Below, piece by piece: positions 1 to 6,528 of a stretch of DNA of 64,000 nucleotides (within the stretch, counting starts at the first letter, position 1; the number at the start of each line of letters is the position of its first letter). Made by a program: the position numbers and the translations under genes. The stretch is from Prosthecomicrobium sp. N25. GTDB lineage: Bacteria; Pseudomonadota; Alphaproteobacteria; Rhizobiales; Ancalomicrobiaceae. The notes beneath the pieces were generated by a model that was given only the letters and a program-made list of their open reading frames with translations, did no database searches and was not told the origin of the DNA. The stretch is taken from positions 407,418 to 471,417 of the forward strand of contig NZ_JBBCAT010000001.1 in NCBI RefSeq assembly GCF_037203705.1. Reading direction: 5' to 3'.

Positions 1-50
1 CCGGCGGGCTCCTTTTCGGGGCCGGAACAGTCTTGACGAGGAGCCCCATC

Positions 51-1010
51 TTGGCCGAACGCCTTCCACTCTACCCGCCCCTCGAGCCTTATCGGACGGG
101 CCGCATCCGCGTCTCCGAGATCCACGAGATCTACTACGAGGAATGCGGGAACCCCCAGGGCAAGCCGACCCTGCTGGTTCACGGCGGCCCCGGCGGCGGC
201 TCGAACCCGACGATGCGCCGGCTGCACGACCCCGCCCACTACCGGATCGTCCTGTTCGACCAGCGCGGGTGCGGCCGATCCACCCCGCACGCCGAACTGC
301 GCGAGAACACCACCTGGGACCTCGTGGCCGACATGGAGCGGCTGCGGGTCCACCTCGGAATACCCGTCTGGCAGGTCGTCGGCGGCTCCTGGGGCTCGAC
401 CCTGGCTCTCGCCTATGCGCAGACCCATCCGGGCCGTGTCACCGAACTGATCCTGCGCGGGATCTTCACGCTCCGCCGCAAGGAACTCCACTGGTTCTAC
501 CAGGAAGGGGCCGACCACATCTTCCCCGACCTCTTCGCGCCCTACCGGGCCCTGATCCCTCCGGACGAGCGCCACGACATGATCGCGGCCTACCATCGCC
601 GCCTCGTCTCGGACGACCCCGCCCTGCGCCTCGCCGCGGCTCGCGCCTGGAGCACCTGGGAGGGCGGGGCGCTCTCCCTCCTGCCCGACCCGGGCCGGGT
701 CGCGGCCTTCGCGGAGGACTCCTATGCGCTCGCCTTCGCCCGCATCGAATGCCACTACTTCGTCAACGGCGGCTTCTTCCGGTCCGACGGGCAGCTCCTC
801 GAAGACGTGGACCGGATCAGGCACATCCCCGGCGTGATCGTCCACGGCCGCTACGACATGTGCACCCCGGTCTTCATCGCCTTCGACCTCGCCGACCGCT
901 GGCCGGAGGCCGAACTCCGCATCGTTCCGGACGCCGGGCACGCCGTCACGGAGCCCGGGATCGTCCACGAACTCGTCACCGCCACGGACCGCTTCAGGGG
1001 GACCGCCTGA
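51..1010 (+). CDS. pip: Proline iminopeptidase
   Basis: This is an alpha/beta hydrolase of the S33 family that removes N-terminal proline from peptides, probably in the cytoplasm. The oxyanion motif HGGPGGG lies at residues 44-50. The nucleophile elbow GGSWG puts Ser at about 113, and the remaining triad members are Asp about 269 (GRYDM) and His about 297 (DAGHA). At 319 aa the length is normal for bacterial Pip. No ATG is available. I chose the TTG at 51 because a GAGGAG ribosome site lies 7 nt upstream; an in-frame TTG at 33 lacks one. The 3' end overlaps the convergent small membrane-protein gene by 17 bp. Family assignment is firm; the exact peptide substrate is not known from sequence. 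Confidence 0.93.
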   Translation: MAERLPLYPPLEPYRTGRIRVSEIHEIYYEECGNPQGKPTLLVHGGPGGGSNPTMRRLHDPAHYRIVLFDQRGCGRSTPHAELRENTTWDLVADMERLRVHLGIPVWQVVGGSWGSTLALAYAQTHPGRVTELILRGIFTLRRKELHWFYQEGADHIFPDLFAPYRALIPPDERHDMIAAYHRRLVSDDPALRLAAARAWSTWEGGALSLLPDPGRVAAFAEDSYALAFARIECHYFVNGGFFRSDGQLLEDVDRIRHIPGVIVHGRYDMCTPVFIAFDLADRWPEAELRIVPDAGHAVTEPGIVHELVTATDRFRGTA

Positions 1011-1305
1011 GCCGCGCGTGGAGCGTCGGCAGCCGCCAGGCCAGCCACGCCATGGTGACGATGTTGCCCAGCACCATCATCGCGGCGACGAGCAGTACGG
1101 CGACCCACCGGCGCTCCTCCGCCATGGCGATGACCAGGGCCGACACGGCGAATCCCGCATAGAGGTCCGCAAGGGTGACGAGGCCCCAGGGATCGGCGGT
1201 GATCCGCGCGAAGCTCTCCGAGAACGAGGCCGCCCCGGCCGCCCACAGGATCAGGGCCGCGAAGGCCGCGGCGGCGGCGAGGTACAGCACACGCACGATG
1301 GACAA
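994..1305 (-). CDS. Small DUF1475-like integral membrane protein
   Basis: This is a 103-residue hydrophobic protein with three likely membrane segments, at about residues 5-25, 40-60 and 65-90. A conserved-looking stretch around ITADPWGLVTLADLY lies between the first two. It resembles the short DUF1475 membrane proteins of alphaproteobacteria, whose function is unknown. I chose a TTG start because GGAG sits 6 nt upstream and translation then begins directly at the first hydrophobic helix. A GTG three codons further in is the alternative. It converges with pip and overlaps its end. No function can be inferred from the neighbours. Confidence 0.7.
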   Translation of the reverse strand: MSIVRVLYLAAAAAFAALILWAAGAASFSESFARITADPWGLVTLADLYAGFAVSALVIAMAEERRWVAVLLVAAMMVLGNIVTMAWLAWRLPTLHARLRRSP

Positions 1306-1388
1306 GGCTTTCTCCGTCGGGGTGCGTCGGCGGCGGCCGCACGCCCGCGGTCTACGCATCCCGTCTCGGGACGGACCAGTGACGGCCC

Positions 1389-1868
1389 TCAGGTGCCGGC
1401 ATAATGGATCGTGAGCGTACGCCGGTGCGGCGACGCCCGGTGCTCGACGACGTAGACCGCCTGCCAGGTGCCGAGGTCCATCCGGCCGGCCACCACCGGC
1501 ACCGCGAGGCTCACGCCCGTGAGGCTCGCCTTCACGTGCGCCGGCATGTCGTCCGGGCCCTCCAGCGCGTGGCGCCAGCGGGCGTCCGCGGGCGCGAGCC
1601 GGTCGAGCGCGTCCGCGAGATCGGCGAGAACGTCCGGGTCGGTGTTCTCCTGGATCGTCAGCGACGCGGACGTGTGCCTCAAGAACAGCGTCACGAGCCC
1701 GGTTCCCGCCCGCGCGGCGGCCAGCCACCCGTCCACCGCCGCCGTGATCGGGACGAATCCGCGGCCCGCGGTCCCGACCACCAGGCGCGCCGCCAGCAAC
1801 CGGCCCGGCCCCGTCGCCTCGTCGAGCGGCTCGATCCGCCAGCTGTTGCCGTCCCGGCTCTGTTCCAT
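1389..1868 (-). CDS. yjbQ: YjbQ/UPF0047 family protein (secondary thiamine-phosphate synthase type)
   Basis: This 159-aa protein carries the hallmarks of the YjbQ family: HTSASLTIQENTDPDV near residue 65, HALEGPDDMPAHVKA near residue 100, and LGTWQ near the C-terminus. The conserved histidines are probably metal or phosphate ligands. Some members show weak thiamine-phosphate synthase activity when overexpressed, but the natural role of the family is unsettled. The gene is monocistronic on its strand and runs divergently from the FHA gene pair. Family identity is clear; the enzymatic name should be read as a family label. Confidence 0.9.
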   Translation of the reverse strand: MEQSRDGNSWRIEPLDEATGPGRLLAARLVVGTAGRGFVPITAAVDGWLAAARAGTGLVTLFLRHTSASLTIQENTDPDVLADLADALDRLAPADARWRHALEGPDDMPAHVKASLTGVSLAVPVVAGRMDLGTWQAVYVVEHRASPHRRTLTIHYAGT

Positions 1869-1921
1869 GCCTTTGTGCCTTCACACCGTGGTTATCCGGT
1901 CGCGATCCCGACCGAACGAGA

Positions 1922-1950
1922 TTGAATCGTGACGCGCCGTCCGACATCAT
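1922..1950 (+). promoter_or_regulatory. Candidate sigma-70-type promoter for the FHA gene pair
   Basis: A TTGAAT -35-like hexamer is followed, 17 bp later, by CATCAT, which matches four of six positions of TATAAT. It lies 34 bp before the first FHA gene. The spacing is ideal but the -10 match is weak, so this is a suggestion from the sequence only. Confidence 0.35.
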
Positions 1951-1983
1951 GAAACCATAGGAGAGGTTCGGAGAGCTCGCTTC

Positions 1984-2484
1984 ATGCTGGATTGGATTGC
2001 GACCGCGGGCACCCAGTTGGCGGTCCTCGTCCTGATCGTCGTCGCCGTCGGCATCGGCATCGCCGCCACGGTCCGGCGCGAGCGCGAGGCCGCGGCCCTG
2101 CAGCGCGCCGCCGCGGCGGAGCGCGGATCCGCGCCGCAGCCGGTCATTACCCGCCAGCAGCCGCGCATCGCTCTCGCGGTCCTCGAGTTCGAGGACGATC
2201 CGGGCGTTGTCTCGATCGACCGTCCGCGGGTGACGATCGGCCGCCACTCCGACGACGACATCCGCGTCAAGGACGTGACCGTCTCGCGCCACCACGCCGT
2301 CCTGCAGCTCAACGCCGCCGGCCTCTTCGAGATCCACAACCAGACCGCCGACCGCGCCGAGCCCAACCCGATGTTGGTCAACGGCGTCTACCGCGAACAC
2401 GCCGAGCTCGCCGACGGCGACCTCGTCACCATCGGCGGCGTCACCTTCCGCTTCCGCCGCGAATTGGCCCGGAGCGCCGCCTGA
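1984..2484 (+). CDS. Membrane-anchored FHA-domain protein
   Basis: This 166-aa protein has one N-terminal transmembrane helix at about residues 8-28, a basic juxtamembrane stretch and a forkhead-associated domain at about residues 75-160. The FHA core is intact: TIGR with the phosphate-binding Arg, SRHH, and VNG in the recognition loop. It should therefore bind phosphothreonine peptides at the cytoplasmic face of the inner membrane. A second, soluble FHA protein starts 34 nt downstream and is probably co-transcribed. No Ser/Thr kinase or phosphatase gene lies in the window, so the phosphorylated partner is unknown. A GGAG site precedes the ATG. Confidence 0.85.
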   Translation: MLDWIATAGTQLAVLVLIVVAVGIGIAATVRREREAAALQRAAAAERGSAPQPVITRQQPRIALAVLEFEDDPGVVSIDRPRVTIGRHSDDDIRVKDVTVSRHHAVLQLNAAGLFEIHNQTADRAEPNPMLVNGVYREHAELADGDLVTIGGVTFRFRRELARSAA

Positions 2485-2518
2485 CCGCGGCTCCTGAGAG
2501 ATCAACGGGGATCGTCCG

Positions 2519-2971
2519 ATGTCCAGACAGAACAACCCGGAGTCCGATGAGGAGGAACGCACCCAGTTCCTCGCGTCCCGCCCGGGTGAGGAGGACTCCG
2601 AGCGCGAGGAGGGGAGCCTCGACGACGTCGCGACCGCGATCGTCGGCCGCCGGTCCAACAACCCGGTGGCCCGCCTCGTCGTCATCGACGGCTTCGGGCT
2701 CGGAAACGCCAAGCCGATCTACCCGGGTACCAATTCGATCGGCCGTGACCGCCGCAACCGGGTGGCGCTCGATTTCGGCGACAACACCATCTCGCGCATC
2801 GACCACGCCATCATCGTCTGCGACGACCAGCAGCTAAGCTTCTGGATCTTCGACGGCGGCAAGACCAACCCGGTCCACGTCAACAGCGTCATGGTGACCG
2901 GCCAGCGCGAGCTGACGATCGGCGACGTCATCGAGATCGGCTCGACCCTTCTCCGCCTCGAGCCTGTCTGA
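2519..2971 (+). CDS. Soluble FHA-domain protein with Thr-containing acidic N-terminal tail
   Basis: This 150-aa protein pairs an acidic, disordered N-terminus (residues 1-45) with a C-terminal FHA domain at about residues 50-150. SIGRDRRN, ISRIDHA and TNPVHVN represent the Gly-Arg, Ser-His and Asn positions of FHA domains. The tail contains ERTQFL (Thr15) and DVATAIVG (Thr39). Both fit the pThr-x-x-(hydrophobic) pattern that FHA domains read, so the tail may be a phosphorylated ligand for this FHA or for the membrane-anchored one upstream. It is presumably in one transcript with that gene. The phosphorylation itself is inference. Confidence 0.82.
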   Translation: MSRQNNPESDEEERTQFLASRPGEEDSEREEGSLDDVATAIVGRRSNNPVARLVVIDGFGLGNAKPIYPGTNSIGRDRRNRVALDFGDNTISRIDHAIIVCDDQQLSFWIFDGGKTNPVHVNSVMVTGQRELTIGDVIEIGSTLLRLEPV

Positions 2972-3056
2972 CCTTGTCGGAGGCCGCAGCCTTCGGCCCG
3001 GCCCCGCGCCCGGAGCGCGGTCGGACCGGCCGCGGCCGCGCCCAGCGAAGGATCCC

Positions 3057-4016
3057 ATGAGCCTGACCATCGACCCGCAGGTCTTCGCCGAAGACGCCGT
3101 CTCCGAGGAGACGCGCCGTCTCAACGCCTGGATCCTCTCCACCATCGAGGCCCTGCCCGATACCTGGTCCGTGTCCCCGGCGGTGATCCGCGACCGCCGC
3201 GCCCGCGGCCTCGGACCGTTCCCCATGGAGCCGAAGTGCGAGCGCGCCGAGGTGATCGAGATCCCCGGCCCGCGCGGGCCGGTCGCCCTGCGCATCATCC
3301 GCCCCCTCGCGGCGGCGCGCGGCGTATACCTCCACCTCCACGGCGGCGGCTGGACCCTCAACGCCGCCGATCAGCAGGACGGGCGCCTGCAGCGCATCGC
3401 CGACCAGGCCGGCCTCGCCGTCGTCTCCGTGGATTACCGGCTCGCGCCCGAGCACCCCTACCCGCAGGGTCCGGACGACTGCGAGGCGGCCGCCCTCTGG
3501 CTCGTCCGAGAGGCGCGCGCCCTGTTCGGCACCGACGCGCTCGCGATCGGCGGCGAATCGGCCGGCGCCCATCTTTCCGTGGTCACGCTGCTGCGGCTCC
3601 GCGACCGCCACGGCCTGCTGCCTTTCCGCGCCGCCAATCTCGCCGCGGGCTGCTACGACCTGGCCCTGACCCCGAGCGCCCGCCGCTTCGGCACCGCCCG
3701 GCTGGTCCTCAACACGCGCGACATCGAGATGTTCGTACGGCATTTCCTTCTGCACGGGGGAGACCGCGCCGACACCGACGTCTCGCCCATCCACGCCGAC
3801 CTCCGCGGCCTCCCGCGCGCGCTCTTCAGCGTGGGCACGCGGGACGCGCTCCTCGACGACAGCCTCTTCATGGCCGCGCGCTGGAGCGCGGCCGGCAACG
3901 CCGCCGACCTCGCCGTCTACCCCGGCGGCGTGCACGTCTTCCAGTCCTTCCCCTCCGCGCTCGCCGAAGCCTGCCTCGCCCGCATGGATGAGTTCCTGGC
4001 CGACGCCATGGCCTGA
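3057..4016 (+). CDS. Alpha/beta hydrolase fold-3 esterase (HSL family)
   Basis: This 319-aa carboxylesterase belongs to the hormone-sensitive-lipase family. The oxyanion motif HGGGW lies at about residues 97-101 and the nucleophile elbow GGESAGAH at about residue 165. An acid residue occurs in GTRDALLDD, and the catalytic His in PGGVHVF near residue 290. There is no signal peptide, so it is cytoplasmic. Substrates are typically short acyl esters, but nothing here indicates which. The 85-bp gap after the FHA gene, and its unrelated function, suggest that any co-transcription is incidental. Confidence 0.88.
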   Translation: MSLTIDPQVFAEDAVSEETRRLNAWILSTIEALPDTWSVSPAVIRDRRARGLGPFPMEPKCERAEVIEIPGPRGPVALRIIRPLAAARGVYLHLHGGGWTLNAADQQDGRLQRIADQAGLAVVSVDYRLAPEHPYPQGPDDCEAAALWLVREARALFGTDALAIGGESAGAHLSVVTLLRLRDRHGLLPFRAANLAAGCYDLALTPSARRFGTARLVLNTRDIEMFVRHFLLHGGDRADTDVSPIHADLRGLPRALFSVGTRDALLDDSLFMAARWSAAGNAADLAVYPGGVHVFQSFPSALAEACLARMDEFLADAMA

Positions 4017-4211
4017 CCCGGCGTGGCGCCCGCGCCACGGCTGGGGAAAACCGGCAGGGACGCGCGCGGGCGCCCACATGTCGCCGCAAAACCCGGCCAC
4101 TCACGCCCGGCTGCCGCGCATGCGGATTTCCCCGTTGAACCCCCGGGGGGCGATGCGTTAAGAGGGGCCCGGTTCCGTCGTCGGGGCCGGCCGAGCGAGG
4201 GTCACGGACGC

Positions 4212-4862
4212 ATGATGGTTTTCCTCAAGAATGCCCTGAAGCAGGCGGTCGTCACGGCGCTCACCGCTCTCATGTCGCTGGTGGGCATGGCGGTCGGCTC
4301 GGCGGTCGCCCAGGGCCAGAAGGGCCCCGAGGCCGTGTCCGCGGACACCTGGATCAAGATCTGCCAGACCGACGAAAAGACCAAGAAGGAGGTCTGCCAG
4401 ACCGGCTACGACCTGCGCACCACCACGGGTCAGATCCTCGCCTCCTTCGTGCTCATGGAGATGACCGGCGAAACCCGCAAGATCGTCCGCATCGTCGTCC
4501 CCACCGGCCTCCTGCTGCAGCCGGGCCTGAAGGTCCAGGTCGACGACGGCAAGGCCGAGGACGGCAAGTTCGGCTTCTGCAGCGAGGCCGGCTGCTTCGT
4601 CCAGATGGTCGCCAGCGACCCCTTCGCGTCGGCGCTGAAGAAGGGTCGCGAGATCGTCGTGAGCGCGCAGAACCAGGCGGCTTCCGCGGTGACGTTCAAC
4701 TTCCCGCTCGGCAGCTTCAAGGTGGCCAACGAGGGCAAGGCGATCGACGAGGAGACCTTCCGCAAACGGCAGGAGGCGATCCGCGCCCAGGTCGTCCAGA
4801 AGCAGCAGAGCTTCGAGGACCAGCTTCGCGAGGCCCAGCGCAAGGCCCAGCAGGGCCAGTGA
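4212..4862 (+). CDS. Invasion-associated locus B (IalB) family protein
   Basis: This 216-aa exported protein has a signal peptide in residues 1-34 ending at an AVA-Q site. The mature IalB domain contains four cysteines (two near residues 57-70, two near FCSEAGC) that could form disulfides. It ends in a charged C-terminal helix, residues 180-216, likely a coiled coil. IalB was named from Bartonella, but homologues occur widely in free-living Hyphomicrobiales, so the name does not imply pathogenicity. Two adjacent ATG codons are possible starts; I took the first. A terminator hairpin follows the stop. Confidence 0.88.
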   Translation: MMVFLKNALKQAVVTALTALMSLVGMAVGSAVAQGQKGPEAVSADTWIKICQTDEKTKKEVCQTGYDLRTTTGQILASFVLMEMTGETRKIVRIVVPTGLLLQPGLKVQVDDGKAEDGKFGFCSEAGCFVQMVASDPFASALKKGREIVVSAQNQAASAVTFNFPLGSFKVANEGKAIDEETFRKRQEAIRAQVVQKQQSFEDQLREAQRKAQQGQ

Positions 4863-4895
4863 CCGGCGCGGTCAGCCCCTGGCCGACGTCATAGG

Positions 4896-4920
4896 ACGGG
4901 TCCCACCAGGGGCCCGTTTG
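4896..4920 (+). terminator. Hairpin terminator after the IalB gene
   Basis: ACGGGTCCC and GGGGCCCGT form a 9-bp stem with one G-T wobble and an ACCA loop, followed by a short TTT. It lies between two convergent genes and probably ends the IalB transcript. Confidence 0.6.
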
Positions 4921-4947
4921 CGTATGGGACACAGCGCGTGCGCCGCC

Positions 4948-5418
4948 TCAGGTTCGGTCGGGGGGCGGATCCCACTCGTCCCGAAGCTCCTCGGCAAGTC
5001 CCTTGAAGCGCCTGAGCGCCTCGCCGGCCAGCCCCATGAATCGGTCGATCCGGGCCTGGTCCTCCGGCGAGAGCAACGGTTCGCGCGCCGACGGTGCCGC
5101 AGGCGCTCCGGGTGCGGCTCGGCGCTCGAGCTCCGCGACCCGATCCGCCAGCATCCTGTTGCGACGGGTCAGATCGTCGATCTCCGCCAAGAGGGCATCC
5201 CGGTCGTCGGGAACCAGCGTACAGACGAGACCGCCGGACTCGTCGCGGCACAGAGACATGCGGCCCGTGGCGCTGTCGAGCTTGACCAGGCCCGCCTGCG
5301 TCCGCATCACCTGCCAGCGTCCCGCGGGCGGTTCGGCGGCCTTCTCGGGCCCGGCCGCACCGGCCGGGCCGACCAGGCCACCGAGCAGCGCGGCAGCCGC
5401 GATCGCACTCCTCCACAT
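4948..5418 (-). CDS. Hypothetical secreted coiled-coil protein
   Basis: This 156-aa protein has a signal peptide (residues 1-22, ending AGAAG) and a small region with a Cys pair, SLCRDESGGLVC, around residues 55-66. A predicted coiled coil of heptad-like Leu/Arg/Glu residues covers about 73-100, followed by a Pro/Ala linker and a C-terminal helical segment. I do not recognise the family, although similar short secreted proteins are common in Hyphomicrobiales. The start was set at the ATG preceded by GGGGAGG, because upstream in-frame codons would hide the signal peptide. It converges with the IalB gene. Confidence 0.68.
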   Translation of the reverse strand: MWRSAIAAAALLGGLVGPAGAAGPEKAAEPPAGRWQVMRTQAGLVKLDSATGRMSLCRDESGGLVCTLVPDDRDALLAEIDDLTRRNRMLADRVAELERRAAPGAPAAPSAREPLLSPEDQARIDRFMGLAGEALRRFKGLAEELRDEWDPPPDRT

Positions 5419-5507
5419 CGGTAACCTCCCCACCCGCGGTTCCCACTGGAACCGCATCGGTGATTCGATATGGGAGCACGACAGGTCGGCGTAAAGGTCG
5501 CTGAACG

Positions 5508-5540
5508 AAAACCGGCCGGTCCTGAATCAGGCCGGCCGGT
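5508..5540 (-). terminator. Strong intrinsic terminator for the MerR gene
   Basis: Outer arms ACCGGCCGG and CCGGCCGGT, continued by CCTGA/TCAGG, make a stem of about 14 bp with a single bulged base. On the minus strand it is followed by TTTT. It lies about 110 bp beyond the stop of the MerR gene. Confidence 0.75.
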
Positions 5541-5648
5541 TAGAAACGTCGATTGATCTGGACATCGAGTTCCTTCCGGCGGCGTTGGCGGAAGGCTTGC
5601 CGTTCCCTCATTTCCTGACGTCGCGGGCCAGGCCCGCGCCGCGTGGGG

Positions 5649-6119
5649 TCAGCTCGCTTTCGCGGCCTCCCGCGACTTCAGCATCGAAGCCACCACGTCC
5701 ACTGTCGTCTTGAGCTCGTCGAGCGCAAGCTCGCAATCGCGCTTCTGCGCTTCGAGGATGCCGATCTGCTCGTTGAACTTCTTGAGCGCGACCCGCAACT
5801 GCGTCATCTGCCCGTCCCGCAGATCGTAGAGATCGAGCATCTCCTTGATCTCGGTCAGCGAGAATCCTACGCGCTTGCCCATAAGCACGAGCTTGAGGCG
5901 TGCACGGTCACGTCGATTATAGATGCGGTTGAGACCTTCGCGGCGCGGGTTGAGAAGTCCCTTGTCCTCGTAGAATCGCAGGGTCCTGAGCGTTACGTCG
6001 AACTCTCTCGCAAGATCGCCGATCGTAAACCAAGCCTGCCTTGCTTCCTCCTTGCCGGAGGTTGCCAAGTCGACTTCTTCGGAAACCGTCTTCTCCGCAG
6101 TTCTCACATTGCCACCCAT
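5649..6119 (-). CDS. MerR family transcriptional regulator (LiuR-like)
   Basis: This 156-aa regulator carries an N-terminal winged-helix HTH of the MerR type at about residues 30-98, with FTIGDLAREFDV and TLRFYEDKGLL as the recognition region. A long dimerisation helix fills residues 105-150. The lack of a C-terminal cysteine cluster argues against metal sensing. The sequence style resembles the LiuR-type regulators of branched-chain amino-acid and acyl-CoA catabolism in proteobacteria, but no such target genes lie in the window. It is transcribed away from podJ from a recognisable promoter. The exact regulon is unknown. Confidence 0.88.
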   Translation of the reverse strand: MGGNVRTAEKTVSEEVDLATSGKEEARQAWFTIGDLAREFDVTLRTLRFYEDKGLLNPRREGLNRIYNRRDRARLKLVLMGKRVGFSLTEIKEMLDLYDLRDGQMTQLRVALKKFNEQIGILEAQKRDCELALDELKTTVDVVASMLKSREAAKAS

Positions 6120-6199
6120 GGGAACATGCTCCTATCTCGATGTAGAGACACGAAGGAAGTTCCCCCGCCCCGATGTTGGTTTTTTTATATGCCACATCT

Positions 6200-6228
6200 C
6201 TGATATGCGCCTGATCACGCGAGGTCAA
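6200..6228 (-). promoter_or_regulatory. Promoter of the MerR regulator gene
   Basis: Read on the minus strand, TTGACC is followed after exactly 17 bp by TATCAG, giving a good sigma-70-type promoter. The predicted transcript has a leader of about 75 nt before the MerR start codon. The spacer is 17 bp, not the 19-20 bp of classical MerR-activated promoters, so simple autorepression or constitutive expression is more likely than activation by DNA twisting. Confidence 0.5.
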
Positions 6229-6420
6229 GACGTTCGGGCGGCTGACGTGAAGGAAACTGGCCATGGTGCGCCGGCGTACCATCGTGATCCGGCTGCCCCG
6301 CGTATCACGAGTTGGCGGAAACATCCGATATTCCACTTATTGACCGCGTTCACTTGGGGGCACCGGACGGCAACGGGATCTTAATTGTGGTTTCCCGATC
6401 GTTCACGCCCGCCCCGACCG

Positions 6421-6481
6421 TTAACGGATCGTTTACCCGAAGTGACCACAGTCCGTTAACCATTTCGACCGGTGCCGAGTC
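6421..6481 (+). promoter_or_regulatory. Candidate CtrA sites and a GANTC site upstream of podJ
   Basis: TTAA is followed after 7 bp by TTTACC (6421-6437), one mismatch from the CtrA consensus TTAA-N7-TTAAC. TTAACCAT at 6456-6463 is an exact CtrA-type half-site. A GAGTC (GANTC, the CcrM methylation site) lies at 6477-6481. All fall within 110 bp of the podJ start. In Caulobacter, polarity genes including podJ are under cell-cycle control, so a similar circuit is plausible here. Confidence 0.5.
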
Positions 6482-6528
6482 GCGGCTTCGCCGTGCCGGC
6501 CCGGCGTTTCAGGCAGGGGGCGCGGACC

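Larger units (their letters stand above)
6120..6528. other. Divergent intergenic region between the MerR gene and podJ
   Basis: This 409-bp stretch has no credible gene and is visibly richer in A and T than its surroundings, including a run of seven T residues near 6180. It holds a promoter for the MerR gene on the minus strand and, near its right end, CtrA-like motifs and a GANTC site before podJ. I see no RNA gene or repeat in the remainder. Confidence 0.7.

Noticed and set aside
1306-1388. Hairpin between the DUF1475-like and YjbQ genes
   Set aside because: The best stem is only 5 bp (CCGTC/GACGG) and no T-run follows on either strand.
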